A DNA stretch of 52,394 nucleotides, taken from contig CAMDBU010000018.1 of assembly GCA_945889495.1 (NCBI GenBank), positions 1 to 52,394 on the forward strand, in the 5' to 3' direction. This stretch comes from Syntrophobacter sp. SbD2 (GTDB taxonomy: Bacteria > Desulfobacterota > Binatia > UBA9968). The position numbers and the translations under genes are program-made. Positions 1 through 8,565 of the stretch are shown one piece after another; position 1 is the first letter of the stretch; the number at the start of each line of letters is the position of its first letter. A model generated the notes under the pieces. It was not told the origin of the DNA and did not search any database. It worked only from the letters and a program-made list of their open reading frames with translations.

Positions 1-43
1 CCTCGATCAGCTTGAACGGCAATAAACCTTCGCGTTGCGCCAT
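1..43 (-). CDS. 5' end of a gene leaving the window, possibly a transposase
   Basis: On the minus strand an ATG at 43 is preceded at ideal distance by a strong Shine-Dalgarno (AGGAGG, complement of 51-56) and opens a frame reading MAQREGLLPFKLIE up to the window edge. The 'GLLPFKL' start resembles, from memory, the N terminus of IS1380-type transposases, but 14 residues are far too few to assign a family. The ribosome binding site makes a real start likely. The function is a guess. Confidence 0.4.
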   Translation of the reverse strand, partial: MAQREGLLPFKLIE

Positions 44-253
44 CCTTTCACCTCCTCGGTGATGCCCGATGGCCGACTCTATCATCAAAAACACCCGCCG
101 TGTTTGAGAAAATCCGCCGCCCAACTAAATTACCTACGGATCAAGGCCGAGACTGGAAGCGGCGCTCGTCAATCGCGAGACCCGGCGAGAAACATTGCGT
201 GCCACGCCGCCGCCAGCATGGTAAAATATCCGCCGTGTCACTTTGAGCAATCG

Positions 254-1369
254 ATGAAACGCTGGCAAATAATCCTCTTCGCCGCGATCGCGACCGTCGC
301 TATCGCCATCGGCGCCGGCTACCGGCTCGGCGCCAAGTTACTCCAGGAACAAATCGTCGAGGCCCTGGGTCCCGGCAGCCACATCGGGACCCTCAAGATC
401 AACTGGTTTTCCGTCGAACTGCTCGGACTGACCATCGACGCCCCCAAAGGCTGGCCCGCGGCCCGGACATTGGAAGCCGAACGCATCGTCATCACGCCCA
501 ACCTGCGCACGCTATTCTCCGACCGCATGGAGATCTCCTCCATCATCATCGAAAAACCCTACCTGTCGATGCTGCGCACCCCGGGCAAAATGCGTTTCGT
601 GCCGAGTCTGACTGAAATCGGTCAGGGGAAGAAAAACAACGGCTCAACTCGGGCGGTGGCCATCGCCACCATCGAATTGAAAGATGGCCGCCTGGATCTT
701 TATGACGCCACCGTGCAACGACCGCCGCTCAAGGTCAGGATGGAACGCATCGCCGCCCGAATTCGCGACGTCACGGCGCCGGCCCAGGCGAGAACCCAAT
801 TTGAAATCACCGGTATCGTCAAGGGCGTTCGACGCGACGGCCAGGCGCAGTTGAGCGGCTGGATCGCGCCCGGCGGCCGAGATTCATCTTCGCGCATCGC
901 GCTCGTCGGCGCCGATATGGTCGCGCTGCAACCCTACCTGGTCAAGAAAAATGACACACCGGTGAGCCAGGGCACCATCGATCTCAACCTCAACTCCGAA
1001 GTGCGCAACAAAATCCTCGACGGCAAAGGCAAGGTGGTTCTCAAAGATCTCGAGTTTGCTTCGGGGCGCGGCTTCTTCGATACCTTCATGGGCCTGCCGC
1101 GCACCGCTGTCATCGGCTTTCTCAAAGATCACAACAACGCCATCGACGTCGACTTCACTCTCGCCGGCGACACCGATAACCCCAACTTCTCGCTCAACGA
1201 GAGTCTATCGACGCGCGTCGCGGTGGGGATGGCCGGCCAGCTCGGCATCGGCATCGGCAACGTCGCCAAAGGCATCGGCTCCCTCGGCCGCAAGGGCGTG
1301 GAAGGCGCCGGCAGTCTAGTCGACGGCGTCGGCTCGGCGATCAAAGGATTGTTCAGCGGTAAACGCTAG
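254..1369 (+). CDS. AsmA/DUF748-like membrane-anchored protein
   Basis: The 371-residue protein has one N-terminal membrane anchor (about residues 5-20) followed by a large periplasmic region. That region carries the AsmA/DUF748 pattern: 'GSHIGTLKINWFSVEL', then 'TLEAERIVITPNLRTL' and 'ISSIIIEKPYL'. AsmA-like proteins are envelope proteins linked to outer-membrane assembly and lipid transport between the membranes. The C terminus (about residues 310-371) is rich in Gly and small residues, with GIGIGNVAKGIGSLG-type amphipathic repeats. The frame stays open upstream to 35, but the ATG at 254 is chosen because the anchor follows at once. There is no clear Shine-Dalgarno. An alternative ATG lies at 218. 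It is a single gene flanked by repeats. The family call is fairly sure; the substrate is unknown. Confidence 0.75.
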   Translation: MKRWQIILFAAIATVAIAIGAGYRLGAKLLQEQIVEALGPGSHIGTLKINWFSVELLGLTIDAPKGWPAARTLEAERIVITPNLRTLFSDRMEISSIIIEKPYLSMLRTPGKMRFVPSLTEIGQGKKNNGSTRAVAIATIELKDGRLDLYDATVQRPPLKVRMERIAARIRDVTAPAQARTQFEITGIVKGVRRDGQAQLSGWIAPGGRDSSSRIALVGADMVALQPYLVKKNDTPVSQGTIDLNLNSEVRNKILDGKGKVVLKDLEFASGRGFFDTFMGLPRTAVIGFLKDHNNAIDVDFTLAGDTDNPNFSLNESLSTRVAVGMAGQLGIGIGNVAKGIGSLGRKGVEGAGSLVDGVGSAIKGLFSGKR

Positions 1370-1390
1370 TCGGAAAAGAGAAGATGGGCA

Positions 1391-1480
1391 GCCGCAAAGA
1401 ACGCAAAGTTCGCAAATAGAATTCGGACCTCGCACTCCTGAGAGAGTTCAAATCCGAAGTTACTTTGCGCCCTTTGCGTC
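1391..1480. repeat. CTTTGCG-family intergenic inverted repeat
   Basis: The left arm (1391-1416) is built of CGCAAAG/CGCAAA units. The right arm (1462-1480) reads ACTTTGCGCCCTTTGCGTC, so the two could form an imperfect hairpin after the AsmA-like gene. The same unit recurs at 4949, 25634, 31546, 43726 and 44908. A TCGAAGG-type repeat follows at about 1487-1515. No gene is visible between 1370 and 1536. Confidence 0.5.
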
Positions 1481-1536
1481 CCGACCGCTCTGAGCACCGT
1501 CGAAGGGTGCGGCTCATTCTCCGAATCCGACTCGAC

Positions 1537-2844
1537 TCAATACTCGACGCATTTCGCCATCCCCTGGCCCCACAGATCGGCGCCGCCGATCATGACATCG
1601 CGCGCTTCCAAGGGCAGCGCGGCGCCAGCGTCCACCGGCGCCGCGCCAGGAAAAGGAAAGATTTTTATCTCGCGGTAAGGCCCGATCACTTTGTCCATCG
1701 CCGGTAAATCGATGGGGCAGTCCAAACTTCCCGTGCTCACCGCCGCGTCGGCCTCGGCGACGTTGAACAGCACTGGGCTGTCGGTGCCCGCCTTGCCGCC
1801 GTTCTCGTAGGTCACCAGCGTCGCGCGCACGCCCTGGCGCTCGCAAGCGCGCAGCGTGAACATGACGTCGACGAAGGCGTTGCCGCCGCCGATCCAAGTG
1901 ACCAGCGCGCCATTGGCGCCCATGGATTTAGCCAAGCGCGCGGCGTTTAGCGCGCCGACTTCCTTGCCATGGGAAGTTTCGAAGCGGATGCGCTGCAACA
2001 CCACGCCGGCGAAGTTCAAGCTCTGGCCATGGGCGGCGTACAGCGCCAGCACCAGCGGATGATTCTGCCAGTCCCAGGTCGTCGGATAGTAGCCGCGCCC
2101 CGAGCGCGTCGTGTCCACCGTCACCGCACCGTCGAAAATTTCGTTGGGATGGACGAAGGTCGACAGCGAGCTGCGTAGCGACAGACCGTAGTAACCGACG
2201 CCCGAGTGGACATGCTGCGGGTCGGTGATCACGCCCTGGATCAGCATGACCGTCGGCAGCGCCGGATTCCGCTCCGCCAGATCGAAGGTTGCCAGCGCCA
2301 CCGGCGGCAAATCCGCCGTCACCCGGGCCAAGCGCTCGGCGACTTTGAACTCAGCCAGTTGAATCGCCGTATGCGCATCGAGCTCGGCCAGCCCCTCGGC
2401 AATTTTAAAACTGATGACCAAGTGGCACAGCGTACTGAAACGCGACACCGCCGCGCCCGGCCCCGACATATCGAGGATCGCGCTGCGCTGCACCGTCGTG
2501 CCGGCGCGAATCGTCCCTTCGTAGGCCGCCGCCACGACCACCGCCATGCCCGACAACCGGTGCGTCCGCCCAGCGCCGACATCGGCGACCTCGCCCAACG
2601 CCCCGGCAAACACCTGCCCGCCGCCGGAAACTTTGTAGCGCGGCTCAACGATATCGCGAATGCCGGTGATCCGTGTCTTCTCTCCCGGCAACGCCACCGC
2701 CAAGGACACATCCTCAACCCGCGAGTCCTCGCGCACCAAAGCGAGCAGCTCGCCTTCATCGACGTCGAGCACACCGTCAGCGTACTGAAACCGATGGCTC
2801 AAACGAATCTGCCTAACCGGATATTCCGCGATCTCTAGTTTCAT
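1537..2844 (-). CDS. GrdE-like glycine/sarcosine/betaine reductase component B subunit
   Basis: The 435-residue protein resembles the proprotein of glycine reductase component B (GrdE/GrdG; also related to PrdA of D-proline reductase). Recognisable stretches include 'LIQGVITDPQHVHSGVGYYG' (201-220) and 'TTWDWQNHPLVLALYAAHG' (255-273), plus the C-terminal half 'GANGALVTWIGGGNAFVDVM'. Clostridial GrdE is cleaved at a Cys near residue 242, which becomes a pyruvoyl group. In this protein residues 141-332 contain no Cys at all; the cysteines are at 140, 334, 376 and 432. Pyruvoyl formation by that route therefore looks impossible. No GrdB or GrdA partner is adjacent. The upstream gene on the same strand is a solute-binding protein. 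Family call good; activity uncertain. Confidence 0.72.
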   Translation of the reverse strand: MKLEIAEYPVRQIRLSHRFQYADGVLDVDEGELLALVREDSRVEDVSLAVALPGEKTRITGIRDIVEPRYKVSGGGQVFAGALGEVADVGAGRTHRLSGMAVVVAAAYEGTIRAGTTVQRSAILDMSGPGAAVSRFSTLCHLVISFKIAEGLAELDAHTAIQLAEFKVAERLARVTADLPPVALATFDLAERNPALPTVMLIQGVITDPQHVHSGVGYYGLSLRSSLSTFVHPNEIFDGAVTVDTTRSGRGYYPTTWDWQNHPLVLALYAAHGQSLNFAGVVLQRIRFETSHGKEVGALNAARLAKSMGANGALVTWIGGGNAFVDVMFTLRACERQGVRATLVTYENGGKAGTDSPVLFNVAEADAAVSTGSLDCPIDLPAMDKVIGPYREIKIFPFPGAAPVDAGAALPLEARDVMIGGADLWGQGMAKCVEY

Positions 2845-2954
2845 AGGTGCTCGATTTCATTCCGACAACGATTGGAACATTTGCAACCATTGGACGTCCG
2901 AATCCGTTCCGAACTCCTGACTACTGACTCCTCACTCCTGACTTCCCCTCCGAA

Positions 2955-4028
2955 CTACGGCGCCCCGACAATCTTGCGAAAGTCCTGAATATAGGTCGTC
3001 AGATTGGCGCCCAACTTGGGATTGACTACATAGTCGGGCTTGACCTGAAACTCTTTGAACTTGCTCTTCACACCTTTCAAAGCGACGCCCTTGCCCAAGG
3101 TAGCGGCGAGAAAATTCTGCGCTTCGTCAGAAAGAACCCACTCGGCGAACAGCAGCGCCGCGTGCGGATGCGGCGCGTTTTTCATGACGAAGAAACCTTC
3201 CGGCTTGACGATGGCCGGCGCGAGAACCTTGAAGCCCAGCGGCGCGCCCTTCTCGCGGATCGCCGCCGAAGTTTCGCCGTTGATGGCGATGCCGATGGGA
3301 TACTCGCCCGAGCTCACCACCTGAGTTGTCAGGGTGCCGCCGCGCCGGAAGCTCAAGTCTTGTTTCGCCAAGCGAGTCAGATAATTGACCGCCTTGTCCC
3401 GTCCCCAGGCCTCCTCAAGCGCCGCTAGGATAAAGCCCGCCTCGGGATCGAAAAGCATTTTGCCTTTCCACATTGGACTCAGTAACTCGTCGTAACTCTT
3501 CGGCGCCTGCTCGGGTTTCAACGACTGGGTGTTGTAGATCAACGCCGTGGTCAGCGAATACATGCTATGCCAATTGCCGGCGGGATCGAAGGTGCCGTCG
3601 AAGTAACGCGCCGCGCCGGGAATTTGATAGGCCTGCACCAGATTGGCGTTGAGCAACTGATAGCCGTAGCTCAAATCCACCTGCACGACGTCGACGGCAT
3701 GCCGCCCGGCCCGCGCCTCGGTCAACGCCCGGTTGAGTATCCCCTCCCGCGGCGAAAAATAATGATTGAGCGCCATCGCCCGGTAGCGCGAATTATAAAC
3801 CCGCGCCAACGGCAAAAACTCATCGATGGGCAACGTGCCGTAGTAAGCCAACTCGCCTTCGGCTTGCGCGCCTTTCAGCAGATGGGCGATGCGCTCGGGG
3901 GCCTTGAGCGATCTAATTTTCGCCGCCACTTCGGCGACGGTGGCGGCGCGGACAAGCGATGATGCGAGCGGGAAAAGAGAAGCCAATGAAACTACTAACG
4001 CAAAAAGCAATTTTGTCCCAAGTCGCAT
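2955..4028 (-). CDS. Iron-type (FbpA/PotD-like) periplasmic solute-binding protein
   Basis: The 357-residue secreted protein has a signal peptide (MRLGTKLLFALVVSLASLF..., Ala-rich end near residue 28). The body is typical of Fe3+/spermidine/putrescine-type ABC binding proteins: 'LLKGAQAEGELAYYGTL', 'DVVQVDLSYGY', 'YNTQSLKPEQAPKSYDELLSPMWKGKM' split over the hinge, and 'LLFAEWVLSDEAQNFL' near the end. The ATG at 4028 is preferred over upstream starts because GGAG sits six bases before it. The gene lies directly upstream of the GrdE-like gene with a gap of about 110 bases. No permease or ATPase is nearby. The ligand is unknown; iron or an organic acid complex is possible. A second member of this type is at 50821. 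Confidence 0.8.
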   Translation of the reverse strand: MRLGTKLLFALVVSLASLFPLASSLVRAATVAEVAAKIRSLKAPERIAHLLKGAQAEGELAYYGTLPIDEFLPLARVYNSRYRAMALNHYFSPREGILNRALTEARAGRHAVDVVQVDLSYGYQLLNANLVQAYQIPGAARYFDGTFDPAGNWHSMYSLTTALIYNTQSLKPEQAPKSYDELLSPMWKGKMLFDPEAGFILAALEEAWGRDKAVNYLTRLAKQDLSFRRGGTLTTQVVSSGEYPIGIAINGETSAAIREKGAPLGFKVLAPAIVKPEGFFVMKNAPHPHAALLFAEWVLSDEAQNFLAATLGKGVALKGVKSKFKEFQVKPDYVVNPKLGANLTTYIQDFRKIVGAP

Positions 4029-4255
4029 AGACCACTCCATCCTTATTCCTGCATAACGGCGCGAAGCTCCGAGCTCCGTTCTATAGAACGAACACCCGAC
4101 GGTCAAATGATAGCGACTGTGCAGCTACGACGAGAAATCTTGCGCCGCGTTCCCGGCAGGCCGCTGAAAGAAACGGAACATGCATCGACTAGCCCCTGAG
4201 CCATCTCGAAGGGCCCAGCATGAACGGATTTTTCTCGGCTAATTCAATTTCCTCT

Positions 4256-4283
4256 CCGTTCGGCCTGAGCTTGTCGAAGGCCT
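4256..4283. repeat. TCGAAGG/CCTGAGC-family dispersed repeat
   Basis: The sequence around 4256-4283 (CGTTCGGCCTGAGCTTGTCGAAGG) belongs to a dispersed family with further members near 1487, 4197, 6576, 6617, 22876, 26943 and 28126. Members appear in both orientations and differ by a few bases. Positions 4029-4313 otherwise hold no supported gene; CAGCAGCCTGCTGAG at about 4299-4313 matches the ending of another common intergenic element. Confidence 0.5.
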
Positions 4284-4313
4284 CCGAGAGGTCTTTGCAG
4301 CAGCCTGCTGAGA

Positions 4314-4895
4314 TTAACGAATCGGCGCGTTCCAAATCTTCAGCGCCGGAGTGTCATAGTAGTAGCCAAGCACATTGAGCGTCGCTGTATCGAGCAGCAA
4401 GTGTTCGCCGAAGCTCGCCGGCTGATCGATCCAGCGTGCGGCGAGCACCCGGAGGATATGGCCGTGGGCGAAGAGTGCGACGTCGCCATCGGCGGCGCGG
4501 ACTTTGCCGAGCACGCGATCGGCGCGGGCGGCGACTTCTTGCGGCGTCTCGCCGCCTGGACAGCCATGGTGAAACACCGACCAACCCGGCCGTGCCGACT
4601 GAATCTGCTTGGTGGTGAGCCCTTCGTACTCGCCGTAGTTCCACTCGATCAAGTCGGGCTCGACCGCGGCGAACTTGCGGAGTCCCACCAGCTCGCAAGT
4701 ATCGCGCGCCCGTTGCAGCGGGCTACTGAGAACGAGAGCGAACTGCTCACGCGCCAGTACCGGCTGCAATAGCTGCGCGGTCCGCCGCCCCTGCTCGGTC
4801 AGCGGCACATCGGTGACGCCGGTATGTTTGCCGGCGCGGCTCCACTCGGTCTCGCCGTGGCGGATCAGGAAGATTTTTTGCGCTGAGTTAGCCAT
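4314..4895 (-). CDS. Histidine phosphatase (phosphoglycerate-mutase-like)
   Basis: The 193-residue cytosolic protein has the phosphohistidine signature RHGETEW at residues 12-18, then 'TGVTDVPLTEQGRRTAQLL' and the proton-donor region 'IEWNYGEYEGLT'. A second catalytic His is in 'DVALFAHGHILRVLA'. This is the broad-specificity branch of the histidine phosphatase family (sugar phosphates, adenosylcobalamin precursors or other phosphomonoesters). The start ATG at 4895 begins MANSAQKIFLIRHGE, at normal distance from the motif. It lies downstream of the UbiD gene on the same strand, separated by a REP palindrome and CTTTGCG repeats, so it may be transcribed separately. Substrate cannot be read from the sequence. 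Confidence 0.82.
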   Translation of the reverse strand: MANSAQKIFLIRHGETEWSRAGKHTGVTDVPLTEQGRRTAQLLQPVLAREQFALVLSSPLQRARDTCELVGLRKFAAVEPDLIEWNYGEYEGLTTKQIQSARPGWSVFHHGCPGGETPQEVAARADRVLGKVRAADGDVALFAHGHILRVLAARWIDQPASFGEHLLLDTATLNVLGYYYDTPALKIWNAPIR

Positions 4896-4909
4896 GGGGG
4901 AAACAAAGA

Positions 4910-4977
4910 GGGCGGGTTTAAAACCCGCCCCTACGTCCGAATTTCTTCCTTTGCGTTCTCTGCGTACTTTGCGGTTA
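4910..4977. repeat. REP palindrome plus CTTTGCG repeat
   Basis: Positions 4910-4930 form a perfect palindrome, GGGCGGGTTT-A-AAACCCGCCC, followed by CTACG as in the other GTAGGGGC-type elements of the window. Immediately after (4949-4977) lies a CTTTGCG-type repeat. They fill the gap between the phosphatase and UbiD genes (4896-5060). Confidence 0.6.
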
Positions 4978-5060
4978 ATCCCCCTCCTTCATCCTCCCCC
5001 GCGAACGGGGGAGGAAAGAGGTCGGACTCTGTGTTCTCTGTGGTGAGAAATTCTTCCCGA

Positions 5061-6494
5061 CTATCTCCCCCCGACTTTCTCGTCGAGAAATCCCTTCCAA
5101 TCGCCGGCGACTTTATCCTTCAGCTCGCGGCTATGGCCGCTCGACTTGGGGAACTTTTCGCGCCATTCGTAGGGCTTGGTCGCGTCGATGATGGCCCGCG
5201 AGTTAAAGCCTTTTTTGTCCACCGGGATGCGCGGGTCGAGCGGGCCGCTCCAGCAGCGGCGCAGGATTTCGATGGACTCCGCCGGATCCGAGCGTGAGCT
5301 GATCGCCCAGATCACTTCTTCGGTGTTGGTGATGTCGATGTCTTCGTCTACGACGATGACGTAGCGACCGAGATAGGCGCCCGAGCGGCACTGGCTGGCG
5401 ATCATCGCCGCTTGGCGCGCGTGGCCGGGATAGCGCTGCTTGATCGCCAGCACGGTCATGAAACGGCCGCCCGATGGATGGGACCACACCGCTTGGACGT
5501 CAGGCACGCCGGCTTCGTCGAGCGCGTTCCAGATGAGAGCCGATAGCATCAAGGAGAAATGCAAATTGTCGCCGCTGGACGGTTTCAATAATGGAAAGCC
5601 GCACAGGATCGGATCGTTGCGGTGATAGACCGCCTTGACCCGGATCACCGGCACCGCCGGTTGATTGCTGGCGTAGTAACCGGTCCACTCGCCGAAGGGT
5701 CCTTCGGGCATGAAATCGTTGGGCGCCACTTCGCCTTCGATGGCGATCTCCGAGTCGGCCGGGATCGGCAAGCCGGTGAGCGGCCCCTCGACGATATCGT
5801 GCGGCTGGCCGAGGATGCCACCGGCATAAGCATATTCGTTCACGCGATACGGCACGTCCGTCGACGCGACCAGAAAATTAATCGGATGATGGCCGAAGGA
5901 CACCGCGATCGGCAGCGGCTTGCCGTCGGCGTGAGATTTATCGCGATGCACCCGGCCATGCTTGCCCGGCGACATGTGCAAGCCCATGTGATCGCGGCCG
6001 TGCAGCATAATGCGGTAGGTGCCGACGTTGACCCAATTCTCTTCCGGATCGCGGGTGACGACCAAGTCGTCGGTGCCGATGTAACGGCCGCCGTCGAGCT
6101 CATGCCACTTGGGCACGGGAAATTTGAACAGATCGATGTCGGCGCCCTTTTGCACGTTGTCGAACAGCGGCGAGGTTTTAACCAAGCGCGGCTCGATGGG
6201 CTGAATCGACTTCACCCGCTTGCGCCACTGCTGCACGAAGTCGAAGGGCGCCAGCTTCGGGTCCATGCCCATGGTCAGCGCCAAGCGCTGCAACGACGAC
6301 AATAGGTTAACCGCCACACGATGGCCGGCGGGATATTCTTTGATCTTATCGAAGACAATCGCCGGCCGGATCTTCGAGCGCTCGTTGATCAGTTCGGTCA
6401 AGGTCGACAACTCCAAGTTCCAATGAGCATCGTCGACGTTCATCAGCTGGCCGAGGTTGTCGACATCGTTTAACCAGGTTCTCAAGTCCGCCAT
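5061..6494 (-). CDS. UbiD-family prenylated-FMN decarboxylase
   Basis: The 477-residue protein is full length for the UbiD family, which uses prenylated FMN and Mn2+/K+ to decarboxylate or carboxylate aromatic and alpha,beta-unsaturated acids. Visible landmarks are 'NVGTYR' (156-161), the His-rich 'GLHMSPGKHGRVHRD' after it, 'SFGHHPI' (199-205), and the acidic active-site block 'PEGPFGEWTGYY' (263-274). That block supplies the glutamates expected to work with Arg161. The gene sits in a same-strand run with a bicupin dioxygenase, a diiron-type oxygenase and an enolase-superfamily enzyme, suggesting breakdown of an aromatic or hydroxy acid. The prFMN-forming partner UbiX is not in the window. 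Substrate unknown; it could also be annotated as a gallate/vanillate-type decarboxylase. Confidence 0.88.
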   Translation of the reverse strand: MADLRTWLNDVDNLGQLMNVDDAHWNLELSTLTELINERSKIRPAIVFDKIKEYPAGHRVAVNLLSSLQRLALTMGMDPKLAPFDFVQQWRKRVKSIQPIEPRLVKTSPLFDNVQKGADIDLFKFPVPKWHELDGGRYIGTDDLVVTRDPEENWVNVGTYRIMLHGRDHMGLHMSPGKHGRVHRDKSHADGKPLPIAVSFGHHPINFLVASTDVPYRVNEYAYAGGILGQPHDIVEGPLTGLPIPADSEIAIEGEVAPNDFMPEGPFGEWTGYYASNQPAVPVIRVKAVYHRNDPILCGFPLLKPSSGDNLHFSLMLSALIWNALDEAGVPDVQAVWSHPSGGRFMTVLAIKQRYPGHARQAAMIASQCRSGAYLGRYVIVVDEDIDITNTEEVIWAISSRSDPAESIEILRRCWSGPLDPRIPVDKKGFNSRAIIDATKPYEWREKFPKSSGHSRELKDKVAGDWKGFLDEKVGGR

Positions 6495-6575
6495 GATTTC
6501 CTTTCACTCACTTCTAGAAAACTTTCGTTCGATCCGATCAAGTCGCTGAAGCCCCCTCCTGTCATCCTTCCCCGG

Positions 6576-6645
6576 CCGTTCGTCCTGAGCCTGTCGAAGG
6601 ACGCGGGGGAGGAAATCCTGTCCTGAGTTCCATCGAAGGAACGTG
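6576..6645. repeat. Pair of TCGAAGG-family repeats
   Basis: Two copies occur back to back: CGTTCGTCCTGAGCCTGTCGAAGG (about 6578-6601) and GTCCTGAGTTCCATCGAAGG (about 6620-6639). Next comes GGAACTGCTGGAACGATTGGAACG (about 6659-6682), a low-complexity element similar to sequences at 2870 and 21610. They fill the gap 6495-6692 between UbiD and the bicupin gene. Confidence 0.5.
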
Positions 6646-6692
6646 GGGGTCGAACGATCGGAACTGCTGGAACGATTGGAACGAGTTTTTTT

Positions 6693-7790
6693 TTATTTCT
6701 TCCCCGCCGCCGGCACCGCCGGAATCGACATCGATCTGAGCGACACTTCCGGCTCCTCGCGATAATGGCCGAAGGCGCTGACGATCGGCGAATCGTTCAC
6801 CGAGAACAGCAACGCCTCTTCGGTCTTCGACCGATTGACATGCTCGTGCCAGGCCCAGTTGGGCACGGCGAAGCAATCGTTCTTGGTCCACTCCATCGCC
6901 TTACCGTCGACGATCGTCGTGCCTTCGCCGCCGGCGACGAAGTACACCGCGCTCGAAGTATGGCGATGTTTTTTCGTGTGCTCGCCCGGCCGCAAGAGTT
7001 GAATCCAGCAGCTGAGCGTCGGCAGCGTCGGCCCGCCGGTCATCGGATTGATATATTCCAAAGCGACGCCGTCGTAGGGGCTACCGGCTTGATCGGCCAA
7101 ACCGCGCAACTGCGGCTCGATCTCTTTCCAGGCGTAGCGCAGCGGCAGGTTTTCTTTCTGGGAATTTTCCCACGCCGGCCGCACCAGACCCGTGCGCCGT
7201 TGCAAGTGATCGCTCGCCTTGTCGCGCACCGCTTGCACCTTGTCGCCGGGATAGGGTTCGTAAAACGGCTGGTTGAGGCCGAGCATGAACGGCACGTCGA
7301 GGACATCGACCCACATGGCGGTCTCTTGGGTCGGGTTCTGATGATCGTGCCAGGTCCACTGCGGCGTCAGGATCAAGTCGTTGACTTCCATCGGACACTT
7401 CTCGCCGTTGACCACGGTAAAAACTTTGCCATCGCCCTTGGCGATGAAGCGCACCGCCGCCAACGTGTGGCGATGCGCCCAGGCGATCTCGCCAGCCTTG
7501 ATCATCTGAATGCCCATCAGCAGCGTGTGCGTGGTCCCGCCCATAGGCACGCCGGGATTGTTGAACAGCAAACTGCGCCGCGCCGTGACGCTCTCCTCAA
7601 GCACATCGCAAGCCTCAGCGAGCTTTTCGCCGACTAACTTCCAAGGCCAAAGATAAGCCTCGCCGCGTGGCTGCGGTCCGCCGATGCAGGCAGCCAGCAA
7701 ACCTTCGTACTGCCACTGGCCGGTGATAAATAATTGTTTCAGCTCGGCGTCGAACTGTTCGAGGCTTTTCTTCCCGTCAGAATTGGCCAT
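6693..7790 (-). CDS. Bicupin ring-cleavage dioxygenase (gentisate 1,2-dioxygenase family)
   Basis: The 365-residue cytosolic protein has two cupin domains. The first has the metal-binding pattern H106-R-H108 followed by W-T-W-H148-D-H150. The second has H275-R-H277 and W-A-W-H315-E-H317. This is the layout of gentisate, salicylate and 1-hydroxy-2-naphthoate dioxygenases, which use Fe(II) and O2 to cleave hydroxylated aromatic acids. Keeping ligands in both domains is notable, because the second domain is often degenerate in this family. The start at 7790 (MANSDGKK) is set by a perfect AGGAGG eight to nine bases upstream. It follows the diiron-type protein gene by 25 bases, so the two are probably cotranscribed. 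Exact substrate unknown. Confidence 0.85.
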   Translation of the reverse strand: MANSDGKKSLEQFDAELKQLFITGQWQYEGLLAACIGGPQPRGEAYLWPWKLVGEKLAEACDVLEESVTARRSLLFNNPGVPMGGTTHTLLMGIQMIKAGEIAWAHRHTLAAVRFIAKGDGKVFTVVNGEKCPMEVNDLILTPQWTWHDHQNPTQETAMWVDVLDVPFMLGLNQPFYEPYPGDKVQAVRDKASDHLQRRTGLVRPAWENSQKENLPLRYAWKEIEPQLRGLADQAGSPYDGVALEYINPMTGGPTLPTLSCWIQLLRPGEHTKKHRHTSSAVYFVAGGEGTTIVDGKAMEWTKNDCFAVPNWAWHEHVNRSKTEEALLFSVNDSPIVSAFGHYREEPEVSLRSMSIPAVPAAGKK

Positions 7791-7815
7791 CGTTCCTCCT
7801 TGGGTTCCAAGCGCT

Positions 7816-8523
7816 CTAGCGCCTTGCGTTAGAGCGACGAATCCCTTCATAGTAGAACCCATCGAAATAAATCTGCCAGGCCATCATCGATTCCTCCGCC
7901 GCGCGCAGCGCCGCTTGTTTCTCGGCATCGGTGGTCAAATATTTCTCGAGTAATTTAAGCGAGCCGTCGCCGTGGATCTGATCGACCGAATCATGCATCC
8001 ACCAAAACTCGGTGTCGTCCTTGGACAAACCCAACTGGCGCGTCCAGTATTCGGACTGATAGTGGGAGAAGTTGCCGCAGGCGGGATTGTTGGTGCGCTC
8101 CAGCACCGACTTGGCGGCGAGGCCTTCATACCAAGTGCGATTTTTCGTCAGCGCTTCCCAACAGCGCATCGAGACAACGGTGGTCGGCAGCGGCGTGGCA
8201 TTGACGATCTGATCGCGGCTCAAGCCCAGCGCCATGCCCATGCGCGCGAGAATCTCGAAGTGAGAATGGCCTTCCTGAGCTTCTTCCTCGTAGAGATTCT
8301 CCGTGACCACGAACTTGCGCACTTCGACATGGGGACAATTGCCGACGACGTAAGCCCAACACTGCCGGCTATGACGGGTGAAACTCGACCACTGTTCGAT
8401 GAGCACCCGCGCCGACTCCTTGGTCAGATCGTTCTTGGAAAACCGCACCCATTCGAGCCGGTCGTTACAATCGGCGACGATCTTATCCATCGCCGCGGCA
8501 AAATCAGACTGCTGTGCCGTCAT
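7816..8523 (-). CDS. Heme-oxygenase-like diiron protein (PqqC/CADD type)
   Basis: The 235-residue protein belongs to the TenA/PqqC/CADD all-helical superfamily. Likely iron ligands are present with the spacing known for the diiron (HDO) branch: E81 and H88 in 'YEEEAQEGHSHFE', H177, D181 and H184 in 'FWWMHDSVDQIHGDG' (HxxxDxxH), and an acidic residue in 'WYEGLAAKSVLE' (E133 or E142). Such enzymes use two irons and O2 for C-C or C-N scission, or for pterin/PQQ-like oxidations. True PqqC is cofactor-free, so the ligand set argues for an oxygenase. It sits between the enolase-superfamily gene and the bicupin in one direction with short gaps (42 and 25 bases). The reaction is unknown. Confidence 0.8.
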   Translation of the reverse strand: MTAQQSDFAAAMDKIVADCNDRLEWVRFSKNDLTKESARVLIEQWSSFTRHSRQCWAYVVGNCPHVEVRKFVVTENLYEEEAQEGHSHFEILARMGMALGLSRDQIVNATPLPTTVVSMRCWEALTKNRTWYEGLAAKSVLERTNNPACGNFSHYQSEYWTRQLGLSKDDTEFWWMHDSVDQIHGDGSLKLLEKYLTTDAEKQAALRAAEESMMAWQIYFDGFYYEGIRRSNARR

Positions 8524-8565
8524 GCTAATTCCTATTCATCCTTCCGCCTTCATCCTTCAAACTTT

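Noticed and set aside
6683-6692. T-run as a rho-independent terminator
   Set aside because: On the transcribed (minus) strand it is an A-run right after the bicupin stop and no GC-rich stem precedes it.
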